A DNA stretch of 64,000 nt from Kosakonia sp. H02 (GCA_030704225.1 CP131915.1:1736001-1800000); one strand, 5' to 3'; positions 50,193-59,349 are shown, counted from the stretch's first letter. Made by a program: numbers and translations. Notes: generated by a model not told the origin, from the letters alone.

Positions 50193-51995
50193 ATGTTGCT
50201 TATGAAGTCGTATGGTCGTCGAATGTCAGCGTTGAGTTTGTGCCTGGCATTTGCATTCGCTCCGCTGTTTAATGCCCAGGCCGATGAGCCTGAAATTGTC
50301 CCGGTAGATACCTCGGCAACGCCGGGCGATCAACCAACGCTGCTCCCGCAGCCGCTGGAACAATCTCCGGCGACCGCCATGATGATCGGCGTTAAGCCAC
50401 TCCCGGCAGGCGTCAACATCGCTGACGTGCGTAGCCAGTTACAGTCACAGTTGCCTGCCAACTGGACGCCCGTCTATATGGATCAGCTATCGTCGTTGTA
50501 TGCAGCGCGCGGGCAGCATCCGATGTGGGATAACCGCGAGGCAGTGCAGGCATTTCAACAACAACTGGCAGAAGTGGCGATTGCCGGTTTTCAGCCGCAA
50601 TTTACCACCTGGGTTGAGTTGTTAACCGATCCTGGGGTAACCGGCATAGCGCGTGATGTTGTGCTCTCTGACGCGATGATGGGGTATCTGCATTTTGTTG
50701 CCGGTATCCAGGCAAAAGGCCAGCGCTGGCTTTATAGCGATAAACCTTACACTCTGGCGACGCCCGCCATTTCTGTTATCAATCAGTGGCAAACGGCGCT
50801 GGATAACGGTTCGCTGCCGGGCTTTATCTCAAGCCTTGCGCCGCATCATCCGCAGTATGCCGCGATGCATCAATCCTTGTTGGCGCTGGTAGCCGATTCC
50901 CGCCCATGGCCGCAAATCACCAGCACGGCCTCTTTACGTCCGGGACAGTGGAGCAAAGATGTTCCGGCATTGCGTGAGATTCTACAGCGCACCGGGATGC
51001 TGGATGGCGGGCCGGATATCGTACTTCCCGGCGATAACGTCGCGGTGAGTCCTTCGGCTGAGCCTGCGAAGAAAACGCAGCCGGTACGCGCGGCCTACGA
51101 TCGTACGCTGGTGGACGCGGTTAAGCGCTTCCAGGCCTGGCAAGGGCTGCATGCCGATGGCGTGATTGGTCAGGGAACCCGAGACTGGCTTAACGTCAGC
51201 CCGGCGCAGCGAGCGGGTTTACTGGCGCTGAATATTCAGCGTTTGCGCCTGCTTCCCGCCACGCTTTCCACCGGCATTATGGTTAACATCCCGGAATATT
51301 CCCTGGTCTATTACCTCAACGGCAACCAGGTGCTGGCATCCAGAGTGATTGTCGGTCGCCCGGATCGTAAAACGCCGATGATGAGCAGCGCACTGAATAA
51401 TGTGGTGGTGAACCCGCCGTGGAATGTGCCGCCGACGCTGGCGCGCAAAGATATTTTGCCGAAAGTCTGGAATGACCCCACTTATCTCGAACGCCACGGT
51501 TACACCGTGCTGCGCGGCTGGAACAGCAAAGAGGCGATTGATCCGGCGATGGTTGATTGGGCGACGATTACGCCGACCAACTTACCGTTCCGTTTCCAGC
51601 AGGCGCCAGGCGTACAGAACTCGTTAGGGCGGTATAAATTCAACATGCCAAGCTCCGATGCAATCTACCTGCACGATACACCGAACCATAACTTGTTCCA
51701 GAAACAGGCGCGGGCGCTGAGTTCTGGCTGTGTGCGGGTCAATAAAGCGTCCGAACTGGCCAATATGCTGTTGCAGGATGCGGGCTGGAATGATGCGCGG
51801 ATTTCCGACGCGTTAAAGCAGGGCGAAACCCGTTACGTGAATATTCGCCATGATATTCCGGTCAATCTCTATTATTTGACGGCGTTTGTCGGAACGGATG
51901 GACGCACACAATACCGTACAGATATTTACAATTACGACCTGACAGCGCGATCGGGCGCACAAATCTTGGCAAAAGCTGAACAATTAATCAGGTAA
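50193..51995 (+). CDS. ldtD: L,D-transpeptidase LdtD (YcbB)
   Basis: Periplasmic enzyme making 3-3 crosslinks in peptidoglycan; in E. coli it also gives beta-lactam resistance and repairs the wall under envelope stress. It has 600 residues from the chosen start (E. coli 615). The N-terminal signal is about 1-30 (cleavage near AQA). A scaffold region and a peptidoglycan-binding module (AVKRFQAWQGLHADGVIG) precede the YkuD domain with HDTPNH and catalytic Cys513 in SSGCVRV. ATG at 50193 follows GGGGACAAGG; upstream starts lack support. Confidence 0.96.
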   Translation: MLLMKSYGRRMSALSLCLAFAFAPLFNAQADEPEIVPVDTSATPGDQPTLLPQPLEQSPATAMMIGVKPLPAGVNIADVRSQLQSQLPANWTPVYMDQLSSLYAARGQHPMWDNREAVQAFQQQLAEVAIAGFQPQFTTWVELLTDPGVTGIARDVVLSDAMMGYLHFVAGIQAKGQRWLYSDKPYTLATPAISVINQWQTALDNGSLPGFISSLAPHHPQYAAMHQSLLALVADSRPWPQITSTASLRPGQWSKDVPALREILQRTGMLDGGPDIVLPGDNVAVSPSAEPAKKTQPVRAAYDRTLVDAVKRFQAWQGLHADGVIGQGTRDWLNVSPAQRAGLLALNIQRLRLLPATLSTGIMVNIPEYSLVYYLNGNQVLASRVIVGRPDRKTPMMSSALNNVVVNPPWNVPPTLARKDILPKVWNDPTYLERHGYTVLRGWNSKEAIDPAMVDWATITPTNLPFRFQQAPGVQNSLGRYKFNMPSSDAIYLHDTPNHNLFQKQARALSSGCVRVNKASELANMLLQDAGWNDARISDALKQGETRYVNIRHDIPVNLYYLTAFVGTDGRTQYRTDIYNYDLTARSGAQILAKAEQLIR

Positions 51996-52184
51996 ATGAA
52001 GCAGTTTGCGACATTCTGCTGTCGTATGAACAGGCAAATATCGGGCCTTTCAGTCTACAGAGCCGGAGTTTGCTGGGATGAGGCAGCCTTGACGTGGCGT
52101 TTGTTGCCCGGTAAGGTGCCTCTCGTGCGCTAAAGAAGTGCATAAATAACGTTCAATTCTGTTTTATCTGTAGACCTGATTATC

Positions 52185-52733
52185 ATGGATAAATTTGACG
52201 CTAATCGCCGCAAATTGCTGGCGTTGGGTGGGGCCGCTCTCGGTGTCGCCATCCTACCAACACAGGCATTTGCCACTCTTTCCACGCCGCGCCCGCGTAT
52301 TCTGACGCTCAATAATCTGAATACCGGAGAATCTATTAAAGCTGAGTTCTTTGATGGTAAAGGCTATATTCAGGAAGAATTAGCAAAGCTGAACCATTTT
52401 TTCCGTGATTACCGCGCGAATAAAATCAAAAGCATTGATCCTCAGTTGTTCGACCATCTTTTTCGCTTGCAGGGGCTGCTGGGAACCCGCAAACCCGTGC
52501 AGCTGATCTCTGGTTACCGTTCTCTTGATACCAATAATGAGCTTCGCGCGCACAGCCGCGGCGTGGCCAAACAGAGCTACCATACCAAAGGTCAGGCGAT
52601 GGATTTCCATATCGAAGGGATTTCTCTGAGTAATATTCGCAAAGCTGCGTTATCTCTGCGCTCCGGTGGTGTAGGATACTACCCCAAAAGCAATTTTGTG
52701 CATATTGACACCGGGCCGGTAAGGCACTGGTAA
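52185..52733 (+). CDS. mepK: Murein DD-endopeptidase MepK
   Basis: Peptidase M15-type enzyme cleaving 3-3 and 4-3 crosslinks in peptidoglycan (ycbK in E. coli), 182 residues. Residues 1-30 look like a Tat signal (twin Arg in NRRKLLALGG, cleavage near AFA). Zinc ligands His133, Asp140 and His173 appear in SYHTKGQAMDFH and FVHIDTG. It acts on bonds made by LdtD, its upstream neighbour 189 bases away. gloC follows after 26 bases. Confidence 0.96.
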   Translation: MDKFDANRRKLLALGGAALGVAILPTQAFATLSTPRPRILTLNNLNTGESIKAEFFDGKGYIQEELAKLNHFFRDYRANKIKSIDPQLFDHLFRLQGLLGTRKPVQLISGYRSLDTNNELRAHSRGVAKQSYHTKGQAMDFHIEGISLSNIRKAALSLRSGGVGYYPKSNFVHIDTGPVRHW

Positions 52734-52759
52734 ATCTCAGGCTGAGCTACAGGAGCAGT

Positions 52760-53407
52760 ATGAACTATCGTATTATTCCGGTTACCGCGTTCTCCCAGAA
52801 TTGTTCGCTTATCTGGTGTGAGCAGACGCAACTTGCGGCTGTGGTCGATCCCGGCGGCGATGCAGAACGCATTATTCAGGAAGTGGATGCGTCTGGTGTG
52901 ACGCTGACGCAAATCCTGCTTACCCACGGTCATCTTGATCATGTGGGCGCGGCAGCCGAGCTGGCGCAGCATTATGGTGTGCCGATTATCGGCCCGGAAA
53001 AAGAAGATGAGTTCTGGCTACAAGGTTTACCTGCTCAGAGCCGTATGTTTGGTTTAGACGAGTGCCCGCCGCTGACGCCCGATCGCTGGTTAAATGAAGG
53101 CGACAGCGTGACGGTCGGCAAGGTTAGCCTGCAAGTCCTGCACTGTCCGGGGCATACGCCGGGCCATATCGTTTTCTTCGATGCGCAGTCGCGTCTGTTG
53201 ATTTCTGGCGATGTGGTGTTTAAAGGCGGCGTTGGGCGCAGCGATTTCCCGAAAGGCAACCATGCGCAGCTGATTGATTCCATCAAACGCAAATTGCTGC
53301 CGCTGGGGGATGATGTGACCTTTATTCCGGGGCACGGGCCTCTTTCAACGCTGGGCAATGAGCGGCTACATAACCCGTTCCTGCAAGATGAACAATCGGT
53401 GTGGTAA
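52760..53407 (+). CDS. gloC: Hydroxyacylglutathione hydrolase GloC (YcbL)
   Basis: Type II glyoxalase of the metallo-beta-lactamase fold that hydrolyses S-lactoylglutathione, 215 residues. The metal motif is THGHLDHVG (His56, His58, Asp60, His61), with CPGHTPGH and IPGHGP as the later ligands. CAGGAGCAGT precedes the ATG. It probably shares a transcript with mepK. Confidence 0.96.
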   Translation: MNYRIIPVTAFSQNCSLIWCEQTQLAAVVDPGGDAERIIQEVDASGVTLTQILLTHGHLDHVGAAAELAQHYGVPIIGPEKEDEFWLQGLPAQSRMFGLDECPPLTPDRWLNEGDSVTVGKVSLQVLHCPGHTPGHIVFFDAQSRLLISGDVVFKGGVGRSDFPKGNHAQLIDSIKRKLLPLGDDVTFIPGHGPLSTLGNERLHNPFLQDEQSVW

Positions 53408-53411
53408 ATAA

Positions 53412-53436
53412 AAAAGGGTCGCTTAGCGACCCTTTT
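53412..53436. terminator. Bidirectional terminator between gloC and aspC
   Basis: An 11-bp perfect stem, AAAAGGGTCGC with GCGACCCTTTT and a TTA loop, between convergent genes only 42 bases apart. Confidence 0.93.
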
Positions 53437-53449
53437 ACTTTTTCGCGCC

Positions 53450-54640
53450 TTACAGCACGGCGACGATAGCTTCACACAGCGGCGACATATTATCCGGTGT
53501 CATGCCCGCGACGTTAATACGCCCGGAAGCCACGGCGTAAATCCCGAACTCTTCACGCAGACGTAAAACCTGCTCTTTGGTCAGGCCGCTGAAGGAAAAC
53601 ATCCCATTCTGCCGGGTGATAAAGCTGAAATCGCGGTTGGCCCCTTTCTCTTGCAGGGTATTCACAAACAGCAGACGCATACGCTGGATGCGCTGGCGCA
53701 TGTCGGTCAATTCCTGTTCCCAAATAGCACGCAGGGCGCTGTTGCTGAGAATAGTGGCAACCACAGACGCACCGTGCGCAGGCGGGTTGGAGTAGTTGGC
53801 GCGGATCACTGCTTTCATCTGGCTGAAGGCGCGATCGGCACTTTCCGCATCGGCACACACCAGCGTACAGGCACCCACGCGCTCGTTATAGAGACCAAAG
53901 TTTTTTGAGAACGAACTGGCAACCAGCAGTTCTTTATGCAGCGCGGCAAACGCCCGCAGACCTTCCGCATCCTCTTCCAGACCGCGAGCGAAACCCTGAT
54001 AAGCGAAATCGAACAGTGGCAGCCAGCCTTTCTCAACAGAGAGCTTCGCCAGCATTTCCCACTGCTCAAGCGTCGGATCAATACCCGTCGGGTTATGGCA
54101 GCAGCCATGGAATAGCACCACGTCGCCGGCCTGGGCGTTGTTCAGGCTGGCCAGCAGACCGTCAAAATCAAGCGCGTGGTTCTGCGCATCGTAATAAGCG
54201 TATTCACACACTTCCAGGCCAGCAGAGTTAAAGACGCCTTTATGGTTTGGCCAGCTCGGGTTGCTGACCCAGACGCGTTTTGCAGAGGTGTTTTTGGCGA
54301 GGAAATCTGCCGCGACGCGCAGGCCACCGGTGCCGCCTGGGGTTTGCGCAGTGCGCGCGCGTTTGTCATTGATAATGGCGCTGCCTTTGCCGAACAGCAG
54401 TTCTTGCGTGCAACGGCCAAATTCAGGAATACCGTCGATGCCGAGGTAGTTTTTGGTGGCTTCATTTTCCAGCAGATAAAGTTCTGCTTTTTTTACGCTG
54501 GTCAGTACCGGCGTCTTACCGGTTTCATCTTTATAGACACCAATCCCTAAGTTGATTTTATTAGGGCGTTCATCGGCGCGAAACAAATCGGCCAGGCCCA
54601 GAATGGGGTCGGCAGGGGCAGCGGTAATATTCTCAAACAT
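53450..54640 (-). CDS. aspC: Aspartate aminotransferase
   Basis: PLP enzyme interconverting aspartate and oxaloacetate and acting on aromatic amino acids, 396 residues. The Schiff-base lysine lies in SSFSKNFGLYNERVG; FHGCCHNPTGIDP and LFDFAYQGFA are the usual substrate and cofactor blocks. It is transcribed after ompF in the same direction with a terminator between. Confidence 0.98.
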   Translation of the reverse strand: MFENITAAPADPILGLADLFRADERPNKINLGIGVYKDETGKTPVLTSVKKAELYLLENEATKNYLGIDGIPEFGRCTQELLFGKGSAIINDKRARTAQTPGGTGGLRVAADFLAKNTSAKRVWVSNPSWPNHKGVFNSAGLEVCEYAYYDAQNHALDFDGLLASLNNAQAGDVVLFHGCCHNPTGIDPTLEQWEMLAKLSVEKGWLPLFDFAYQGFARGLEEDAEGLRAFAALHKELLVASSFSKNFGLYNERVGACTLVCADAESADRAFSQMKAVIRANYSNPPAHGASVVATILSNSALRAIWEQELTDMRQRIQRMRLLFVNTLQEKGANRDFSFITRQNGMFSFSGLTKEQVLRLREEFGIYAVASGRINVAGMTPDNMSPLCEAIVAVL

Positions 54641-54770
54641 GACGAGGTTCCATTTTGATGACAGAAGGGAAATCCGCTATCAGGTTAACGGCTGCCACGG
54701 GAATTGCCAACCGTTTGCGATAAAAAGCGCGATGCTTTTCAAAACTCTTAAGCCGTTATACCGCAGACAT

Positions 54771-54796
54771 AAAAAAACAGGGCCTAAGCCCTGTTT
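54771..54796 (-). terminator. Terminator of ompF
   Basis: AAACAGGGC-TTAG-GCCCTGTTT followed by further T residues on the minus strand, 30 bases past the ompF stop. Confidence 0.93.
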
Positions 54797-54825
54797 GATA
54801 TGCATATAACAGTCGAGGGGACTGA

Positions 54826-55944
54826 TTAGAACTGGTAAACGATACCCACTGCAACGGTGTCGTCGTAACCTACGCCCAGCGCATTGTCTTTATCGATCTG
54901 GTTGATGATGTAATCAACATAGGTGGACATGTTTTTATTGAAGTAGTAAGTCGCACCAACTTCAAAGTAGTTGATCAGCTCTACATCGCCGATGCCTTCA
55001 ACATTTTTTGCTTTAGATTTGGTGTAGCCGATAGACGGGCGCAGACCGAAATCGAATTGGTACTGAGCAACTAACAGAACGTCTTCAGTTTTGTTAGCAA
55101 AACCACCAGGGATCGGAGTAGAGTTACGGGTTTCGCTGTAAGTTGCTGCCAGATAGAGATTGTTCGCATCATATTTAACAGAAGTGCCCCACTGTTCAGC
55201 TTTATCACCGTGACCCAGCAGGTCAGCATTCTGCTGTGCATTGGTACGGTCAGCTGCACCGTAAGCACCTACGATGCCGAATCCGTTGAAATCATAGCTT
55301 ACAGAAGTAGCCCAGCCGTCGCCGTTGGATTTCTGAACTGTTGACAGGTTGTCGGCGCCAGTTTCGTCGTCAACAGTGTAAGCGTTGGCACGCTGGTTTT
55401 TGCCCAGATACTGTACGCCGAAGTTCAGGCCTTCAACCAGACCAAAGAAGTTGCTATTACGATAGGTAGCCAGACCGCCGTTACGACCTGCGAAGAAGTT
55501 GTCAGAGTAGGCGGTATCACCACCGAATTCTGGCAGCATATCGGTGTAACCCAGTGCATCGTAGACCAGACCGTAGTTACGACCGTAGTCGAAGGAACCA
55601 GCGTCACCGAATTTCAGGCCAGCAAATGCCAAACGGGTTTTGTTACCAGTCTGAGCGTCGCCACCTTCAGAGTTGTTACCCTGGAAGTTGTATTCCCATT
55701 GGCCGTAACCGGTCAGCTGGTCATTGATTTTGGTTTCGCCTTTAAAGCCCAGACGAGCATAGGTTTTGTCGCCGTTACCAGCGTAACCGTTTGTACCGTT
55801 ATCTTTAGTGAAGTAATGCAGACCAACAGCTTTACCGTAGATATCTACTTTGTTGCCGTCTTTGTTATAGATTTCAGCAGCGTTAGCTGCACCCGCTACC
55901 AGCAGGGCAGGGATAACCACTGCCAGGATATTGCGCTTCATCAT
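54826..55944 (-). CDS. ompF: Outer membrane porin OmpF
   Basis: Trimeric general porin of 372 residues (E. coli 362) at the ompF locus between aspC and asnS. The signal peptide is 1-22 (cleavage ANA|AEIYNKDG). The constriction-loop L3 segment MLPEFGGDTAYSDNFF is kept, as is the C-terminal strand ending VGIVYQF with the terminal Phe needed for assembly. Compared with E. coli OmpF, loop L4 carries an insert of about 14 residues around NAYTVDDETGADNLS, and L6 is about 6 residues shorter. The promoter sequence also matches ompF rather than ompC. This would be the OmpK35 equivalent. Confidence 0.96.
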   Translation of the reverse strand: MMKRNILAVVIPALLVAGAANAAEIYNKDGNKVDIYGKAVGLHYFTKDNGTNGYAGNGDKTYARLGFKGETKINDQLTGYGQWEYNFQGNNSEGGDAQTGNKTRLAFAGLKFGDAGSFDYGRNYGLVYDALGYTDMLPEFGGDTAYSDNFFAGRNGGLATYRNSNFFGLVEGLNFGVQYLGKNQRANAYTVDDETGADNLSTVQKSNGDGWATSVSYDFNGFGIVGAYGAADRTNAQQNADLLGHGDKAEQWGTSVKYDANNLYLAATYSETRNSTPIPGGFANKTEDVLLVAQYQFDFGLRPSIGYTKSKAKNVEGIGDVELINYFEVGATYYFNKNMSTYVDYIINQIDKDNALGVGYDDTVAVGIVYQF

Positions 55945-56061
55945 TATTTATTACCCTCATTGGTTTTTTTTGAACACCTGCCACTGCCGCCAATGAATTC
56001 CGTCAATAAAAATTTACGGAACTATTGATGAGAGTTTGGTGTCTTTCTGTGTCTGAAAGGC

Positions 56062-56160
56062 ATCTTTCCAAACATGTAAACGTTTCGCTAGCCTGAAAGT
56101 GCTACAAATGTCTTAAAGGAGTAACAAAAAGAAATATTGTGTAAGATATTGTGAATTTAA
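56062..56160 (-). promoter_or_regulatory. ompF promoter with OmpR-type sites
   Basis: On the minus strand the -10 is AAAGAT (56067-56062) and the -35 TAGCGA (56090-56085), 17 bases apart; both equal the hexamers I recall for E. coli ompF. Upstream, TTTGTAGCACTTTCA (56107-56093) equals the E. coli F3 OmpR site core, and TTTCTTTTTGTTAC just beyond resembles F2. The leader before the ATG is about 110 bases. Confidence 0.8.
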
Positions 56161-56190
56161 CGGAACTTTGTGAACCATCTCAAAGTTCCG
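56161..56190. repeat. Perfect 10-bp inverted repeat upstream of the ompF OmpR sites
   Basis: CGGAACTTTG and CAAAGTTCCG are exact inverted copies separated by 10 bases. The inner part, TGTGAACCATCTCAAA (56169-56184), also fits a CRP site at 9 of 10 informative positions. It lies roughly 105-135 bases before the ompF start of transcription. Confidence 0.75.
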
Positions 56191-56277
56191 AACTCACTGC
56201 TGACAAAATGACCGCTTCTAATCCTATTTATATGAATTACTTATATTTAATTAAGATAAAGGCTTTGCTTATCCAGG

Positions 56278-56290
56278 AATGATTCTCATT
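56278..56290. promoter_or_regulatory. Fur-like palindrome upstream of ompF
   Basis: AATGATTCTCATT is the symmetrical core found in many Fur boxes, but only 11 of 19 consensus bases match overall. Weak candidate, about 225 bases upstream of the ompF transcription start. Confidence 0.3.
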
Positions 56291-56511
56291 GGTGATTTTC
56301 TTATATTTGCGTTTAGCCATCTGGATTGCTGTGTGATTTTTATCCAAATGTGCTAGTTGACTGAATGAAATATTCGGTAATATTCACAAGTGTGATTTTT
56401 GTGCAGAGTTGTTTCTGGCGTAAAAATATGCAAAGAAGGGTAATTAAAGCGGGAAGCCAAATGGCGATGTCGAAAAATTGTTAACGAAAGTTGACAGGAA
56501 AGAATACGAGA

Positions 56512-56533
56512 AGGCCAGCGGAGCCGCTGGCCT
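56512..56533 (-). terminator. Terminator of asnS
   Basis: A perfect 10-bp GC-rich stem, AGGCCAGCGG with CCGCTGGCCT and a 2-base centre, 26 bases past the asnS stop. The T tract after it on the minus strand is poor (TCTCGTATTCTTT). Confidence 0.65.
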
Positions 56534-56558
56534 GATACGTGCAACCTGATACGTGTAA

Positions 56559-57959
56559 TTAAAAGGTTGCGTTACGCGGTGTACGCGGGAATGGAATCAC
56601 ATCACGCACGTTCTGTACGCCGGTTACGTAGGCAATCAGGCGTTCGAAGCCGAGACCGAAGCCCGCATGTGGTACGGTGCCGTAGCGACGCAGATCGCGA
56701 TACCACCAGTAATCTTCTTTATTCAGACCCATCTCTGCCATACGCGCATCGAGCACATCGAGACGTTCTTCACGCTGAGAACCCCCAATGATTTCACCGA
56801 TGCCCGGTGCCAGCACGTCCATCGCCGCGACGGTTTTGCCGTCATCGTTAAGGCGCATATAGAACGCTTTAATATCTTTCGGGTAGTTTTTCACCACCAC
56901 CGGCGCTTTGAAGTGTTTCTCCGCCAGGTAACGTTCATGCTCGGAAGCCAGATCCACGCCCCAGTACACCGGGTTCTCGAACTTCTCACCGCATTTTTCA
57001 AGGATGGCAACCGCGTCGGTGTAATCCACCTGCGCGAAATCTGCGGCGATGAAACGCTCCAGACGGCCAATCGCATCTTTATCCACACGCTCTTCAAAGA
57101 ACTTCAGATCGTCCAGACGCTCTTCTAGCACCGCTTTAAAGGCATATTTCAGCATCGCTTCCGCGAGACGGGCGTTATCGTCGAGGTTGGCAAAGGCGAT
57201 TTCCGGCTCCAGCATCCAGAACTCGGCCAGATGGCGGCTGGTGTTGGAGTTTTCCGCGCGGAAAGTGGGGCCGAAGGTGTAAACCTTAGAAAGTGCGCAG
57301 GCATAGGTTTCGGCGTTCAACTGGCCGGAAACCGTCAGGAACGCTTCTTTGCCAAAGAAATCTTTATCGTAATCGACTTTTCCCTGCGCGGTGCGCGGCA
57401 GGTTTTCCATATCCAGCGTAGAAACGCGGAACATTTCGCCTGCGCCTTCGGTATCCGATGCGGTGATCAGCGGCGAGGAAACCCAGAAGAAGCCTTGCTC
57501 ATCAAAGAAGCGGTGCAGCGCTTGCGCCAGCGTATGACGTACGCGGGCAACCGCGCCAATAATGTTAGTGCGCGGGCGCAGGTGGGCGACTTCGCGCAGA
57601 TATTCAATGCTGTGGCGTTTTGCCGCCATCGGGTAGGTATCGGGATCTTCAACCCAGCCGGTCACTTCTACCGACGTTGCCTGAATCTCCAGACTCTGGC
57701 CTTCACCCGGTGAGGCCACGACTTTGCCGGTGACAATAACGGAGCAGCCGGTTGTCAGGTGCAATACCTCGTCATTGTAATTGGGCAGAGAATTATTAAT
57801 AACGGCCTGTACAGGATTAAAGCAGGAGCCGTCATAAACGGCGAGGAAGGAGATACCAGCTTTAGAATCTCGGCGGGTGCGCACCCATCCGCGTACGGTG
57901 ACTTCACTGTCAACGGCTACGCGACTATGGAATACGTCGGCTACAGGCACAACGCTCAT
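56559..57959 (-). CDS. asnS: Asparagine-tRNA ligase
   Basis: Class IIb aminoacyl-tRNA synthetase, 466 residues. The N-terminal OB-fold (about 1-105) recognises the anticodon; VTVRGWVRTRRDSK is its first strand. Motif 2 is FRAENSNTSRHLAEFWMLEPE and motif 3 GFGLGFERLIAYVTG. AGAGAG lies before the ATG at 57959. Confidence 0.98.
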   Translation of the reverse strand: MSVVPVADVFHSRVAVDSEVTVRGWVRTRRDSKAGISFLAVYDGSCFNPVQAVINNSLPNYNDEVLHLTTGCSVIVTGKVVASPGEGQSLEIQATSVEVTGWVEDPDTYPMAAKRHSIEYLREVAHLRPRTNIIGAVARVRHTLAQALHRFFDEQGFFWVSSPLITASDTEGAGEMFRVSTLDMENLPRTAQGKVDYDKDFFGKEAFLTVSGQLNAETYACALSKVYTFGPTFRAENSNTSRHLAEFWMLEPEIAFANLDDNARLAEAMLKYAFKAVLEERLDDLKFFEERVDKDAIGRLERFIAADFAQVDYTDAVAILEKCGEKFENPVYWGVDLASEHERYLAEKHFKAPVVVKNYPKDIKAFYMRLNDDGKTVAAMDVLAPGIGEIIGGSQREERLDVLDARMAEMGLNKEDYWWYRDLRRYGTVPHAGFGLGFERLIAYVTGVQNVRDVIPFPRTPRNATF

Positions 57960-58090
57960 AATATTCTCTCTATTAATAGTCGGGAAAAATAAACACTTGT
58001 CCGCCCGGAACGGGAGGGATTACCTATGTTACCTGGCGAGCGCTATCAGACAAGCAGAATTCGCAGTAAGCATTAAGAATTTGTCGATAA

Positions 58091-58112
58091 AAAAGGGAGC
58101 CGGACGGCTCCC
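58091..58112 (-). terminator. Terminator of pncB
   Basis: GGGAGCCG-TC-CGGCTCCC followed by TTTT(TT) on the minus strand, 6 bases past pncB. Confidence 0.9.
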
Positions 58113-58118
58113 TGATGG

Positions 58119-59321
58119 TTAACTGGCCTTTCTGACCTGCGGCAGGTCGAACGCTTCGCGCAGGGCGCGGACAAAGGCTTTATCGTGGCAAATGGTTTTG
58201 CCGGGGCTGTCGGAAAGTTTCGCCACCGGTTTACCGTTACACTCCACCAGCTTGATAACGATATTCAACGGCTTAACGCCAGGAATATCGCAGGTCAGGC
58301 GAGTCCCGATACCAAAGCCGAGTTTGATGCGGGAGGCGAAGTGGGTATAGAGATCCAGCGCCTTATCGAGATCGAGATTATCGGAGAAAACCAGCGTTTT
58401 CGACAGCGGGTCGATACCGAGCTTTTCATAATGCGCAATGGCTTTTTCGCCCCATTCAACCGGATCGCCGGAGTCATGGCGTAACCCCTGATAACGGGTG
58501 GCGAACTCGGGTCCAAAGTCGCGTAAAAACGCATCCATGGTAATACAATCCGTTAACGCTATGCCCAACTGGTCCGGGTACTCTTCCAGCCAGGCCGCAA
58601 GTGCTGCACGCTGGCTGGTTGCCAGTTCCGGGCTGATTTGCTGATGCGCCTGGAACCACTCATGGGCCTGCGTACCCATCGGCGTCAACGACAGACGACG
58701 CGCGAGGTCGTAATTGCTGGTGCCAACAAACCACGGTTCCTGCTGGAGCCGCTCAACAATCGCTTGTTGCACATCGGCGGAGAAACGGCGACGGGTGCCG
58801 AAATCCATCAGCCGGAAACCGGACATATCCAGCGATGCGGTACGCGCGGCGAAATCTGCCAGTTTTTCTTCCAGATGCAGCAGAGCCTGCTGTACGCCAG
58901 CCTGCGGCGAGCGGCAACGGTGTACCACTTCGCTGATCACCGCCAGCAGCGGCACTTCCCACATAATCACTTCCCGCCACGGGCCGGAAAGACGGATATG
59001 CAGTTTGCCATTGTCATTGCTGATGGTGACTTGCTGCGGGTCATAACGGAAGTTACGCAGCCAGTTAAGGTAATCGGGCTTAAAGAAGGGGAGGCCGGAG
59101 AGCCAAAGGTTCTCGTTATCCTGTAGGCGCAAATGCTGCATCGCATCGACCTGTTCGCGGATCGCATCGGCATAAATGCCGAGCAGATCATCGCCGCGGC
59201 AGCGGAACTCCGCCGAGACGTGCACATCATAGTAGTGGTGGAACACCGCTTGCTGCATGTGCAGTTTGTAGGCGTCGGTATCCAGCAGCGTTTGCAGACC
59301 AGAAAAAGCGAGTTGAGTCAT
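58119..59321 (-). CDS. pncB: Nicotinate phosphoribosyltransferase
   Basis: Preiss-Handler pathway enzyme making nicotinate mononucleotide from nicotinate and PRPP with ATP use, 400 residues. The MDFGTRRRFS block, GTSNYDLARRLSLTPMGTQAHEW with the phospho-acceptor His, and GIGTRLTCDIPGVKPLNIVIKL are conserved. I chose 59321 because it gives the E. coli length; an ATG 15 bases upstream abuts its own purine run with no spacing. Confidence 0.97.
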   Translation of the reverse strand: MTQLAFSGLQTLLDTDAYKLHMQQAVFHHYYDVHVSAEFRCRGDDLLGIYADAIREQVDAMQHLRLQDNENLWLSGLPFFKPDYLNWLRNFRYDPQQVTISNDNGKLHIRLSGPWREVIMWEVPLLAVISEVVHRCRSPQAGVQQALLHLEEKLADFAARTASLDMSGFRLMDFGTRRRFSADVQQAIVERLQQEPWFVGTSNYDLARRLSLTPMGTQAHEWFQAHQQISPELATSQRAALAAWLEEYPDQLGIALTDCITMDAFLRDFGPEFATRYQGLRHDSGDPVEWGEKAIAHYEKLGIDPLSKTLVFSDNLDLDKALDLYTHFASRIKLGFGIGTRLTCDIPGVKPLNIVIKLVECNGKPVAKLSDSPGKTICHDKAFVRALREAFDLPQVRKAS

Positions 59322-59349
59322 GGCGCGCAGTAGCATCCTCTTACAGGAG

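Larger units (their letters stand above)
55945..56558 (-). promoter_or_regulatory. ompF upstream region, 614 bases
   Basis: Non-coding region upstream of ompF, bordered by the asnS terminator. The proximal part closely follows the E. coli ompF leader and promoter; the distal part (about 56190-56500) is AT-rich, as expected for the upstream OmpR/IHF loop region. Specific sites are listed separately. I see no gene here. Confidence 0.75.

Noticed and set aside
54641..54825. Frame of 85 codons on the plus strand (54552-54809) over the aspC start and the ompF-aspC gap
   Set aside because: It begins inside aspC on the other strand and runs into the ompF terminator; no ribosome site or family resemblance.
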